Positions 45,764 to 55,527 of a stretch of DNA of 64,000 bases are shown one piece after another (position 1 is the stretch's first letter; the number at the start of each line of letters is the position of its first letter). A model generated the notes under the pieces. That model did not search any database. It was not told where the DNA came from and saw only the letters and a program-made list of their open reading frames with translations. The position numbers were made by a program, and so were the translations under genes. The stretch is from CAWDMN01 sp963803155 (GTDB lineage Bacteria > Acidobacteriota > Terriglobia > Versatilivoradales > Versatilivoraceae): positions 1 through 64,000 of the forward strand of contig CAWDMN010000048.1 of the NCBI GenBank assembly GCA_963803155.1. Reading direction: 5' to 3'.

Positions 45764-46663
45764 CTAATGAAAAATGGTATTGATCAATCGGACCAGTAGA
45801 ACGTCCGACAAAATTACAAAAAGCGACGAAAGCACCACCGCGCTGGTGGCGGAGTGGCCAACACCCTCCGTCCCCCCGCTGGCGCGCATCCCTTGAAAAC
45901 ACCCGATCAGTCCGATAATAAGACCGAAAAAAGCGGTCTTGAGCGTCGGGGGCAGAAAATCACTGAAACGGACGCCGCTGAATCCATCATCAATAAAGAG
46001 CCTTAAGGAAATAGGTTCCACCAATGTGTTGGCCACCCAGCCCATTAAAATTCCAAAAAAATCGGCAGCCAGCGTTAGCAAAGGGAGCATCAGCACGCAA
46101 GCCAACACCCGCGTTGCCGCTAAATATTTAAAAGGATTGACAGCCGAAACCTCGATTGCGTCGATTTGTTCAGTCACCTTCATGGAGCCTAACTCAGCGC
46201 CAATTCCAGCCCCTACGCGGCCACTCAAGACCAGAGCGGTAATAATGGGTCCGATCTCAAGAATGATGGATAATACAATCACATTCGGGATCAGAGACTT
46301 CGCTCCAAAACGAATCAAGCTGTGGCGCATGTCCAGAGAAACGACGACTCCCAAAGCACATCCAGCCAGCGCCACCAGTGGAAGCGACTTGGGCCCAATT
46401 TCATCCATTTGACGGATGAGTTCCCTTTCTTCATACGGAGGTGTAAAAGTTTGTCCAAGCATTTGAGCCGAGAATATTCCAAGTTCCCCGAGCCAGGCAA
46501 AAAAAGTAGCAAAAAATCTCAGAGGGTTTCCACTTAAGCTTTTTGCCTCTCCTAGCGTCTTCATGCTTGTCATCTCCATGCCAGTAAAACACTCGCCTAC
46601 AACTCCCTTGTGATAAAGAGCAATCGTTCTGCCATCACCTTCAAAAATAGCCACAGGTTCCAC
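45764..46663 (-). CDS. mlaE: MlaE-like permease
   Basis: A 299-residue membrane protein of the MlaE/YrbE family: EIGPIITALVLSGRVGAGIG then AELGSMKVTEQIDAIEVSAV is the diagnostic stretch, with hydrophobic helices on both sides. The start is uncertain; GTG 46663 gives the longest frame, and ATGs near 46582 and 46563 (the second with GGAG upstream) are possible. It is the first gene of the mlaE-F-D unit. No mlaB or mlaC gene is present. Confidence 0.9.
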   Translation of the reverse strand: MEPVAIFEGDGRTIALYHKGVVGECFTGMEMTSMKTLGEAKSLSGNPLRFFATFFAWLGELGIFSAQMLGQTFTPPYEERELIRQMDEIGPKSLPLVALAGCALGVVVSLDMRHSLIRFGAKSLIPNVIVLSIILEIGPIITALVLSGRVGAGIGAELGSMKVTEQIDAIEVSAVNPFKYLAATRVLACVLMLPLLTLAADFFGILMGWVANTLVEPISLRLFIDDGFSGVRFSDFLPPTLKTAFFGLIIGLIGCFQGMRASGGTEGVGHSATSAVVLSSLFVILSDVLLVRLINTIFH

Positions 46664-46826
46664 GGCAGAGTGAAATAAGAAGAGTTAACGAAGGTGATTC
46701 GAAAATGTGGTTGGAAACTTTTGTGGCAGGTTTGCATATTCAAACAAATCTGCCACAATGAGGAGGGACTTTCTTACACCAATCAAAATACCACTTAGTT
46801 TTTTTGTACTACAAGCCAACGAGCTG

Positions 46827-46856
46827 AAAAAAGAGGGGGCAGCGGTTAGCTGCCCC
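46827..46856 (-). terminator. rho-independent terminator of the HtrA gene
   Basis: On the minus strand GGGGCAGC-TAACC-GCTGCCCC forms a perfect 8-base stem with a 5-base loop, followed by a run of T (CTCTTTTTT). It begins 18 bases after the stop of the protease gene at 46874. Confidence 0.85.
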
Positions 46857-46873
46857 TATCGTTTCCAGGAAAT

Positions 46874-48427
46874 CTACGGAAGCTGGGCGGCCATGTACAG
46901 TGTTTGCACCACACCTCTGGCGCCGAGCCGCTTAACCAGGAATAAGACGTCAGCACCGGATTTGAGACGGCTGGTGATGGTCTGATATTCTTCGGGATTT
47001 CGTACGACCTGCCGGTTGATTTCAACAATGACGTCCCCCGCCTGCAATCCGGCATCATCCCCTACGCTCCCGGCCTGTACACGGTTGACCAAGACGCCCT
47101 CGCCTGAATGAAGTTCGTACTTTTTGGCGTCATCGGAACTCAGCGTGCGGACTGAGACTCCCAGCCTCGCATTTGATTGATTTTCGTTGGCCGCACCAGA
47201 GTTATCTGCCTCCTCATCAGGAATGACACTCTTGCGATCCCCCACCACAATCTTGGTGGTGTATTCCTTGCCGCCGCGCAGATAGCGAATCTCCGCTGTC
47301 TGCCCAGGGGCCATATCAGAAATCAAGGCTAATAATTCAGAGGAATCCTCGACTTTTTTCCCATTGACTCCAATGATGATGTCTTCCCGTTTTAGTCCCG
47401 CTTTGGCAGCCGGGCTGCTAGCATCAGTAACACCTGTAATCAGGGCTCCCTTCCCGTCAGTGGCCCCCAACGCCTTGAGAGTGCGGACATCGACATTGGG
47501 CTGCATCTGAATTCCAATGGCTCCCCGGGTTACCTTGCCGGTTTTTACCAGTTGGTTGTAAATGTTCGCGGCGGAGTTCGAGGGGAGGGCAAACCCAATT
47601 CCTGCATATCCCCCTGATGGCGTAATAATCGCCGTATTGACCCCGATCACTTCGCCGGCCATATTGACTAATGGCCCGCCACTGTTACCAGGGTTAATAG
47701 CAGCGTCGGTTTGCAGAAATCTTTGAAACCGTTCCCCGGAACGTCCTTTGGCGCTGATGATTCCTGAAGTAACTGTTTGCTCCAATCCAAAGGGGCTGCC
47801 AATGGCCAGGACCCAATCCCCCACATTCATGCCATCTGAATTGCCCATTTTCACTGTGGGAAGCTCTTTGTCGGAATTGATTTTAATCACGGCAATATCG
47901 CCGCCCTGATCCTTTCCGATTACCTTGGCACTGAATTCGTCACCAGAGGCCAGCTTTACCGTGATCTTGTCTGCACCATCAACCACATGGGCATTCGTAA
48001 TGATGTAGCCTGTCTTGTCCACAATAAAGCCTGATCCAAGCGCATTGCTCTTCTGTCGTTCTGGCATCTGCATTGGTCCAGGCATTCCAAAGAATCTTTC
48101 AAAATAATCAAAGGGGTCTTGTTGATCTCCACCATTAGGTATTGAGCGGCGGCGCATCTGATTCTTTATGATGGTCTCAGTGCTGATATTCACAACTGCG
48201 GGCTCAGTGGATTTGGCAATTTTTGAAAATTCGCTGGAGAGTTGTACTGGGGGAGGAATGGTCAATGGCGCCGGGGTGCCGGAGCCTTCCAATTTTTCCG
48301 CGATTGCGGAACGGTTAATCATGGTTCCCACTAGAACGCCTACCATCAGCGTTGTGAAAATCATGACAGAGAAAAGCAGCTTGTTCCTTTTCATGGTTTC
48401 TTTAATCCTTTCAAAATTGAATTTCAT
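46874..48427 (-). CDS. HtrA/DegP-like serine protease with two PDZ domains
   Basis: A 517-residue S1C protease. An N-terminal membrane helix (LLFSVMIFTTLMVGVLVGTM) anchors it to the periplasmic face. The catalytic triad is His147 (ITNAHVVDG), Asp177 (GGDIAVIKI) and Ser249 (NPGNSGGPLV). Two PDZ domains follow at about 300-400 and 420-510. It degrades or refolds damaged envelope proteins. It forms its own unit, with a clear terminator downstream. A start at residue 12 (MKRNKLLF) is also possible. Confidence 0.95.
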   Translation of the reverse strand: MKFNFERIKETMKRNKLLFSVMIFTTLMVGVLVGTMINRSAIAEKLEGSGTPAPLTIPPPVQLSSEFSKIAKSTEPAVVNISTETIIKNQMRRRSIPNGGDQQDPFDYFERFFGMPGPMQMPERQKSNALGSGFIVDKTGYIITNAHVVDGADKITVKLASGDEFSAKVIGKDQGGDIAVIKINSDKELPTVKMGNSDGMNVGDWVLAIGSPFGLEQTVTSGIISAKGRSGERFQRFLQTDAAINPGNSGGPLVNMAGEVIGVNTAIITPSGGYAGIGFALPSNSAANIYNQLVKTGKVTRGAIGIQMQPNVDVRTLKALGATDGKGALITGVTDASSPAAKAGLKREDIIIGVNGKKVEDSSELLALISDMAPGQTAEIRYLRGGKEYTTKIVVGDRKSVIPDEEADNSGAANENQSNARLGVSVRTLSSDDAKKYELHSGEGVLVNRVQAGSVGDDAGLQAGDVIVEINRQVVRNPEEYQTITSRLKSGADVLFLVKRLGARGVVQTLYMAAQLP

Positions 48428-49092
48428 TTTTTTAGCCCTCTCTTGCCATCTCTCGTCATGAATTTATTTGCATATACCAGGCCAAAGTGCTCCTGAATCT
48501 TAAGAGAGCAAATTCAACAATTTATATGTCTGGTTAGACTATTCGCCTTGAGGACTGTGCCAAATCGGCATGGACCTTTTATTGATATGTGCCGAAATGA
48601 CATTTGAATTCGCACACAGTATGTGTTTTTGTTTAAGGATAAATGCAATATATGCATTCTGGCTTTTATATTTTAGTATATAGCTATTTATTCAATTGGT
48701 CGATATTGAGTATCATAATTGGATAGTAACCGAGACCATATTTATGTAACAGCCCCTTTAAGAAATTGGTAATTTGAAAATCAATACAATCAGGAACTTT
48801 ATAATGATCTGATCGTGCTAGGCTGCACATTATCGGGTGAGGCACTCAGGGTGAGGGTTTTCATTGAAGGGACCGGTTATGGCGACCTGAATTCTTCCAT
48901 CACTTTAACCAAGCGCAAAGACTAGAAGACCGTCCACAACAACCTTTTGCAGGGATCGCTAAACCATCTGGAGGCCTTTATCTCTAACCTTACGGTATTA
49001 AGTGTCCCATACGAACCGGTGAAAAGTCTTTGCCCTTTGACGGAACCTTTACTTATTGGATTCCTTCGATTAATAATCTTTAACGATAATCA
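48428..49092. other. intergenic region, 665 bases
   Basis: AT-rich with no gene that I can support. It holds the promoter of the HtrA gene on the minus strand; I see no other defined structure. Confidence 0.45.
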
Positions 49093-50070
49093 TCACATCC
49101 ACGCGGATGAAACCGCCGCTTGCGACTGCAAACCCTTTTGAAATGCCGCCTTTTTCCCGATCGTCCAGAGAGTCTCTTCGATTCGTTCTTGCCGACCCCA
49201 GTCACTCCAAAGGATTTCCCATGTTTCAAAGAGGGCAAGGTTCCGAGGGATCTTCTCCAGGACCTCAGATGAAAAATTGCATGCTGGCATGGCAGAAAAT
49301 ATTTCTTCCAAGACAGCCTCTTCTCTTGGGGTATCGCACGCCTCTACATATTTTTCCATTAAAGCCATTAGGTGTGGTAAGGTCTTAAAACCAATATCCC
49401 AGAGTGTATTTTGAGGAGAAGCAAAAATGAACGTGTTCCACATCGCCCCTTTGGCAAGCATTTTCAAATAGAGATCTTGGGGAGGCTTCTCACTGAAATT
49501 CTTAACAGTCTGTACCCGGTTCGCGCCAAACCATCCTAGTGAACTGCCGAGTTCCACTAATCCATAATCGTAGCGCGCCGTTCCAGGCGATATTCCTAAC
49601 ACCAAGAGCTGATTCGGCAACCTTTCTGAAGCCTGAAGCATACTCTTCAGAACACTAATAAATCGTTGCTCGGGAAAAATAAAGTGGTCGGCAGGAAAGA
49701 TAAACACTGTTGCATTGGGGTCGTGCTTTCGGATATATGCAAGGGCTAACATTATTTCAGCAGCGGTATCGCGATTTTCGGGCTGAAAAAGCACTTTCCC
49801 TCCCTCCATTGATTTTAACTCTTCTTGAATGTATTGACGGTGTGATTGAACCGTGACGATCACAATTCGGCTTGGTCCGCAAATTTGGCGAGCCCGGCAA
49901 ATTGTATGTTGCAACATGGATCGTGATCCAATAAAGGTACAGTATTGTTTGGGCCTGTGATAGCCAAGCCACTCTTTAACCAATGGTTCAAGCCGTTTCC
50001 CCTCTCCCCCTGATAAAATTATGGACCAGACATTTTCTGATGAAACACACGAATTGTCCTTGCTACCCAT
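49093..50070 (-). CDS. sugar-phosphate nucleotidyltransferase, copy 2
   Basis: A 325-residue paralogue of the protein at 26991-27950, starting at ATG 50070 with AAAGGAGG upstream. It has VWSIILSGGEGKRLEPLV, RPKQYCTFIGSRSMLQHT, VFIFPADHFIFPEQRF and EILWSDWGRQERIEETL. Like copy 1 it has no isomerase domain and no biosynthetic neighbours. The two may serve different sugars or be redundant. Confidence 0.82.
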   Translation of the reverse strand: MGSKDNSCVSSENVWSIILSGGEGKRLEPLVKEWLGYHRPKQYCTFIGSRSMLQHTICRARQICGPSRIVIVTVQSHRQYIQEELKSMEGGKVLFQPENRDTAAEIMLALAYIRKHDPNATVFIFPADHFIFPEQRFISVLKSMLQASERLPNQLLVLGISPGTARYDYGLVELGSSLGWFGANRVQTVKNFSEKPPQDLYLKMLAKGAMWNTFIFASPQNTLWDIGFKTLPHLMALMEKYVEACDTPREEAVLEEIFSAMPACNFSSEVLEKIPRNLALFETWEILWSDWGRQERIEETLWTIGKKAAFQKGLQSQAAVSSAWM

Positions 50071-50699
50071 GACTTTCCTCCTTTGATCCAAAATGGCAAA
50101 CCTCGCTTTTCATTTTTTCTTCATTGTTCTTTATAAATAACGGCATAAAACGGTAATAGGCTGCAACCCTGACCGCCATAAGCTCTAAGGCCCCCCCCAC
50201 TATGTGAAGCTCGTAGGGCTTCTGGCCTATTAAACTGACAATGAGGATATGAACGGTTCTGGAAAATGTAAATTCAATCATTATATATAATTCTCATCCT
50301 CAATGATCAACATTACTGTGCTAACTAAACGGTAAGCGACGATGGAAGAATGGACAATACTGTCTTGGTGTGAGATGGCGAAGTTTAAAGATAGTAGAGG
50401 GAATTTGAAGTGAATAATTTTGGTCTGGTGGAGATGGAAAATTAAAGATCTTCCATCAGAAGGGGGGCGAAGTATTTCACTTACCTCTTGAAAGTAAAAT
50501 AGCTTGAAGGATCAGAACTATTTTTTGATTCCTAACCATTAGCGCAGAGGCGAACTTCGCCTATGGCTGCCATAGACAATACTGAGTCCGACAATTATCA
50601 AAAGAGGCTGTAGAAACTCCCCCGGCTCATCCCCCAAATCAGACTAGCATCCGGCTCCCTGAAAATTTCTCCCAGGATGCGGACTAGGGAATATAAGAT
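50071..50699. other. intergenic region, 629 bases
   Basis: No gene is supported. It holds the promoter of the nucleotidyltransferase and the deleted upstream part of the radical SAM remnant. An imperfect inverted repeat (CTAGCATCC / GGATGCGGACTAG) lies near 50645-50690, just before the remnant. Confidence 0.45.
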
Positions 50700-51157
50700 C
50701 AGGAATTCACCGCGCAGGCATTGCCGTATTGGGGGCGTTCATTTTTGGAATGGATGGCGATACATCTGAACGATTGCGACGACGCGCTGATTACGTGATC
50801 CACAGCGGCGTAGATGTCATGCAAACCACCTTCTTTACCCCACTGCCCGACACGCGGTTTTTTGAGCGTTATCACCAGGAAGGGCGCCTGCTCTATACCG
50901 ACTTTCCCTCCGATTGGGCACATTACGATATGATGGAAGTGATCCATAGGCCCGGCAGTCTCGAGCCAGACTAATTGACACAGGTCATGGAACAACTTAA
51001 TCAGCGGATGTACTCGTGGCCGGTATTGTTTCGCAAGGCATTGTCTACTTTTTTGCACACCCGTAATCTGACTGCAACAATGTTCGCTTGGAACTCGAAT
51101 CTCAACTATAGGAATGTTAAACGTGAAAAAGCAGAATCAGGCATGGCTTTTTCATGA
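50700..51157 (+). pseudogene. radical SAM protein remnant (C-terminal)
   Basis: The end of a B12-binding/radical SAM protein is readable: GIHRAGIAVLGAFIFGMDGD, ADYVIHSGVDVMQTTFFTPL, PDTRFFERYHQEGRLL, then an in-frame TAA after PGSLEPD and continuation TQVMEQLNQRMYSWPVLFRK. The N-terminal half with the CxxxCxxC cluster site is missing. The gene is dead. Confidence 0.75.
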
Positions 51158-51354
51158 GGCAGTTCACGGAATAACGAGCAGCTTTCATAATAATGCCGTG
51201 GAACCTGATTCGTGGGCTTATTCTCAAAAGCAGTGTCGCATTGCTGTTTCATCGTGAGCTTGACAAAGATGGCAAGGGAATTTACCCTTTAACTCAAGGA
51301 TGTGTGGAAGTTAGCAATCCCCTTAGATTTGGTCGATCTGAATGAGCGGGATTC

Positions 51355-51654
51355 ATGATGAGAAAGAAAACCCAAAACCTGAAGCGGATTTCCGCAATGC
51401 TCAGTGTGGCCTTCTATTTGGCCATGAGCGTGGGTTTCTTTTTGCACCAACATTCAGAGGGAGAGAATTCCAAACACTCCAAATCCTGCAACCTCTGCGT
51501 AGCGAATCATTCTATTCCTCATCAAGACAATGCTTCAGTCTGTGTTTTCTCCTTGGAAGTTTTTTCACGAGTCAACTTTAATTATTTCTTTTGCCCTTAT
51601 TCTCCAGATGCCTTCAACTTTTTAGTTGCACGCGCCCCGCCACAAGCGACATAA
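51355..51654 (+). CDS. small membrane protein with a Cys/His motif
   Basis: A 99-residue protein with one N-terminal membrane helix (SAMLSVAFYLAMSVGFFL) then HQHSEG and SCNLCVANHSIPHQD, a possible metal-binding motif, and a second hydrophobic stretch. It resembles short proteins found near metal-uptake receptors, and a TonB-dependent receptor follows on the same strand after 340 bases. Function unknown; it could be involved in metal handling. Confidence 0.5.
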   Translation: MMRKKTQNLKRISAMLSVAFYLAMSVGFFLHQHSEGENSKHSKSCNLCVANHSIPHQDNASVCVFSLEVFSRVNFNYFFCPYSPDAFNFLVARAPPQAT

Positions 51655-51996
51655 ATTCCTTACTTTAAAAATAATCTTTCCGGTTGCACAACCTGAGAGC
51701 GGATTTTCCTGCCGAGATCTCCGCAAAGACCGGCCTCCAGTTATTTTCCCATGGAACTTGTGGGGGAGTCTTCAGACACCAGATGTCCGTAGATTCGCGC
51801 CAATTGGCGGAGTCCCGCGATATTTGGTTTGCTATATATACAGTGTTCTTCCGATGCAGATCCAAACACATTGGAGGTGCGGGGGAGGCATTTCTTCAGC
51901 GACTAAATGCTCAGGCGTAAATTAAAGATATTTCCTTAACTGCTGCAGGTGATTTATAGGGATCAACAATTTTTACTTTCTATCAAGGAAAATACG
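51655..51996. other. leader region of the TonB receptor gene
   Basis: 342 bases without a supported gene. AAGGA before ATG 51997 is the ribosome-binding site. I looked for a cobalamin-type riboswitch and found no consensus. Confidence 0.45.
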
Positions 51997-54573
51997 ATGA
52001 TTAACAAAATCCTATATATATTTCTGGCAATGGCTATTGCCGCCCTCCCGCTACCTGGCCAATCCTTGGGGACAGCGGGGACGGTTCAAGGGACAGTCAA
52101 AGATCCCTCGGGGGCAGTTATTGCCGGTGCTTCAGTAACACTGGAGAATGAGATCACCAATTATCTCCGGACTGTCACAACCGACAAGGAAGGGCACTTC
52201 ATCTTCACCAATATTCCACCCAACCAATATCACCTATTGGCAAAAGCAGAAGGATTTCAATCAACACATGACCATGTGACCATTCGGTCCAAAGTCCCTG
52301 TAGAATTGGATATCGCCATGAAGCTGGCTTCTCAAAAGACTGAAGTGACCGTTCATGCAGAAGGAGCTTTGGTCGAGAATGATCCTACCGCACACAACGA
52401 CATCAGCCACGCGATTCTGGACAAGTTGCCACAGGCGGGTATGGCTGCGGGATTGAGCGATATCATCACCAAGGGGACCCCCGGAGTCGTGGCAGATGCC
52501 AACGGCTTTTTCCATGCCCTGGGCGATCATGCACAAATGTCTTTCAGCGTGGACAATGAGCCGATTTCCGATCAACAGGGATATATTTTCTCCACCCAAC
52601 TCCCTTCCAACGTTATTGAAAGCATGGAGACCATTTTTGGCGGTGTTCCCGCCGAATATGGCGACAAAACCAGCCTGGTCATCAACGCTTTCACCCGTTC
52701 TGGATTAGGTGGCGGAACCCATGGCATTTTTACTGCGCAATACGGATCTTTCGGAACGGTTGGCGAGAATTTCACCTTCAGTCAAGGCAATAAGAAGGTG
52801 GGAAATTTTGCAGCAGTCAACTCCATCCGCTCAGGTCGCTTTCTGGACACGCCTGAGTTTCTCCCAAAGCATGATGTTGGAAACAATATCAACCTGTTTG
52901 ACCGGCTGGATTATCAACCCGCTGCCAAAGACACACTACACTTGAATCTGTTCTTTGCCCGCTCCTGGTTTCAGATTCCCAACACCAACGACCAGCAAAC
53001 CTCCAGCCAGGATCAGCGGCAGCAAGTCATCTCTTACAACATCGCGCCAGGTTGGGTTCGCGTGATCAACTCCCATACGGTTTTCACACTCAACCCCTAT
53101 TTTCGCCAGGATCGGGTCCATTTTTACCCCAGTGCCGACCTTTTTACTGATCAACCTGCTACCATGACTCAAATTCGACGGTTAACCAACTGGGGGGTGA
53201 AATCGGATCTTGCCATAAATAAAGGACGCCACAATATCAAGACGGGGGTTCAAATCAGCTTTACCCCTCTCCAGGAGCAATTTCAGCTGGGGCTAACGGA
53301 TCCCGCGTATAACCCCGTTTGCTTGACCGGCAATGGCACTGCAGTGCTGGATCCATCCCTTCATGATCCCGGACAATGCTCAGTGCATGGATACGTGGCT
53401 AATCCCAACTTTGCGCCTGGGGTGTTGGCTTATGACCTGACCAGAGACGGCACCTATTTCAATTTCGACGCTAAAAAAACCATCAAGCAACAGGCGCTCT
53501 TTTTCCAGGATGCCATCACCATCCGGCGGCTTATCCTTAGCGTCGGACTCCGGTTCGATCATTATGATGGTTTGAGCAAAGCCACCAGTTTGCAGCCACG
53601 CCTGGGATTATCGTATCAACTGAGTAAAGTAGGCACTGTTTTGCGAGGCAGTTACACTCGCTCGTTAGAAACCCCATTCAACGAAAACCTTCTGCTTTCA
53701 AGCTCAACAGGGCAGGGCGGATTAGCTCAGAATGCATTCAATGCTTATGGCAGCTTTCCATTGCAGCCGGGCTATCGCAATCAGTTTAATATAGGGCTTC
53801 AACAGGGATTTGGGCGGTTCCTTGTCCTGGATGGAGATCACTTCTGGAAATTCACACGCAACACCTTCGACTTGGACACCTTGTTCGGGACTTCGGTCAT
53901 TTTCCCGATTGAGTGGAACAAATCTAAGATGGATGGGTTTTCACTTCGCTTAAGCATGCCGGAAACGCGTGGTTGGACGGCATACTCTCTTTTTGGACAT
54001 ACTCGTGCGAGAGTCTTTGGTCCTGAAAACGGCGGCTTGATTTTCAATGCTCCTCTGCTCGGCACAGTGGGCCGGATCGATCATGATCAGGCTTTTCAAA
54101 ACACGACCCACATCCAATGCCAATTGCATAAGGGCCTTCCATGGATTGCGGCCACCTATCGCTATGATAGCGGGATCGTCGCGGGAGCCGTCCCTGACCT
54201 GGAGAGCCTGCTGGCCTTGACCGCAAACGAGCAAACTACAATTGGCTTTTACATGGATGGACGATATGCCACCTTGGACACCCCCAAGCGAGAATACAAA
54301 GGGGGTCAGTGGGGGACGCGGCTAATCAATATACCCCTGTCTGGAACGCAAAATGACGATACCAATCCAGCCCGCATCAAGCCTCGCCATTTGCTGGACC
54401 TCGGTGTTGGGACCAACAATCTGTTTCACACAGAGCACCTCCGCTGGACGCTACGCTTCACAGCCGTGAATGTGACCAACCGGGAAGCCCTGTACAATTT
54501 CCTCTCCACCTGCAGCGGGACTCATTTTGTCGCCCCTCGAAGTTATCGGATTGAACTTGGCTTTGCTTTTTGA
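51997..54573 (+). CDS. TonB-dependent receptor with carboxypeptidase-regulatory domain (Oar-like)
   Basis: An 858-residue outer-membrane protein starting at ATG 51997. A signal peptide (ILYIFLAMAIAALPLPGQSL) is followed by a carboxypeptidase-regulatory-like domain (VQGTVKDPSGAVIAGASVTL, IFTNIPPNQYHLLAKAEG), a plug-like part (ITKGTPGVVADANGFF) and a long beta-barrel ending RSYRIELGFAF with the final Phe typical of outer-membrane barrels. This plan is frequent in Acidobacteriota. The ligand is unknown. Its 3' end overlaps the convergent gene at 54543 by 31 bases. Confidence 0.9.
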   Translation: MINKILYIFLAMAIAALPLPGQSLGTAGTVQGTVKDPSGAVIAGASVTLENEITNYLRTVTTDKEGHFIFTNIPPNQYHLLAKAEGFQSTHDHVTIRSKVPVELDIAMKLASQKTEVTVHAEGALVENDPTAHNDISHAILDKLPQAGMAAGLSDIITKGTPGVVADANGFFHALGDHAQMSFSVDNEPISDQQGYIFSTQLPSNVIESMETIFGGVPAEYGDKTSLVINAFTRSGLGGGTHGIFTAQYGSFGTVGENFTFSQGNKKVGNFAAVNSIRSGRFLDTPEFLPKHDVGNNINLFDRLDYQPAAKDTLHLNLFFARSWFQIPNTNDQQTSSQDQRQQVISYNIAPGWVRVINSHTVFTLNPYFRQDRVHFYPSADLFTDQPATMTQIRRLTNWGVKSDLAINKGRHNIKTGVQISFTPLQEQFQLGLTDPAYNPVCLTGNGTAVLDPSLHDPGQCSVHGYVANPNFAPGVLAYDLTRDGTYFNFDAKKTIKQQALFFQDAITIRRLILSVGLRFDHYDGLSKATSLQPRLGLSYQLSKVGTVLRGSYTRSLETPFNENLLLSSSTGQGGLAQNAFNAYGSFPLQPGYRNQFNIGLQQGFGRFLVLDGDHFWKFTRNTFDLDTLFGTSVIFPIEWNKSKMDGFSLRLSMPETRGWTAYSLFGHTRARVFGPENGGLIFNAPLLGTVGRIDHDQAFQNTTHIQCQLHKGLPWIAATYRYDSGIVAGAVPDLESLLALTANEQTTIGFYMDGRYATLDTPKREYKGGQWGTRLINIPLSGTQNDDTNPARIKPRHLLDLGVGTNNLFHTEHLRWTLRFTAVNVTNREALYNFLSTCSGTHFVAPRSYRIELGFAF

Positions 54574-55010
54574 ACGTTGAGTTGTCTATTTCCTAACATT
54601 CTACGATTGCCCGCCCAGAGCGGACAGCCATACTCGTCGCGCAATTTAAGTTCTTTGCCATCGGTGGACCGGATGGCCAACGCAACAGTCCTAACAGTTT
54701 GTCCCAAAGAAATGTTTAAGGCATTAATTGTGATGGTGTCTCCCGACTTGAGAGTGAACTTCTGGTTTCGCAAAAACCAAAAAGGAGCTATTTGAACCGG
54801 AACTTTTTCTCCATTCAATTGAACCAACGTCAAGACAGGAGATCCGACGCCTGCAAGCCAGGAAGACAAATCAACCTTCCCCTCCAGCAGAATAATATCA
54901 TTTTGATTTAGCGGCTGTCCGCTCAAGCAGGGACAGCTGTTGGTGCTCTGTGCCCAAATGAGAGTCCCAGAAAACAACGTAATAGTAACTATGATGAGAA
55001 ATTTTTTCAT
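54543..55010 (-). CDS. secreted protein of unknown function
   Basis: A 155-residue protein starting at ATG 55010 with AGGAGG upstream. A signal peptide (MKKFLIIVTITLFSGTLIWA) leads to a mature part with CPCLSGQPLNQNDIILLEG and a beta-rich domain (FTLKSGDTITINALNISLG). I do not recognise the family. It converges with the TonB receptor and overlaps its end, so the two may regulate each other through antisense transcription; that is speculation. Confidence 0.65.
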   Translation of the reverse strand: MKKFLIIVTITLFSGTLIWAQSTNSCPCLSGQPLNQNDIILLEGKVDLSSWLAGVGSPVLTLVQLNGEKVPVQIAPFWFLRNQKFTLKSGDTITINALNISLGQTVRTVALAIRSTDGKELKLRDEYGCPLWAGNRRMLGNRQLNVQKAKPSSIR

Positions 55011-55527
55011 CACGGTGCTCCTCCTATTCAAAAATTCGTTCAGCAGGGAGTCCCCCTGCTCTGTATACTCTCGTGCATCTCCCTTGCCAAAATTCACTAT
55101 TCTGTCAACTTCCTTTTTTTCATCGCATTGATCAAACGAATCAAGGAACTCCCGATGCAATGTTTGCGTTCGGGGAATTTTGGCGGCGCAAAATTTGCAT
55201 GAAAGTCCCCTTTCCTTTTTCGCCTGAGGAGGTTGAAAAAAATGATTTCGGCGCGATCTTATATATCACAGGTACCGGGTGTAATTAAAAGCGGGAGGAA
55301 TAAGGATAAGCATTTTACTATTGGTGAAAGGAAACTTCTCCGAAATGGGCGAGGTGGACTTCAAAATAAACCGAGAAATGAAAAAGGACAACAGGAGGTA
55401 TCGTACAAAGGGGATCATTGTCGAATCTCTGCAACATTCCCAGGCAGAGTAATCCTGGACTTGGTTCAAAACCATCACCATTTGAATTGGCTAAGCTGCA
55501 AGCCCCTATCGGCGAAACCGAAGACTA
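55011..55527. other. intergenic region, 517 bases
   Basis: Both flanking genes are on the minus strand. The region should hold the promoter of the secreted protein. No gene or strong repeat is seen. Confidence 0.45.

Noticed and set aside
51655..51996. Cobalamin or other riboswitch before the TonB receptor
   Set aside because: No conserved B12-box or other consensus core was found on reading the leader.
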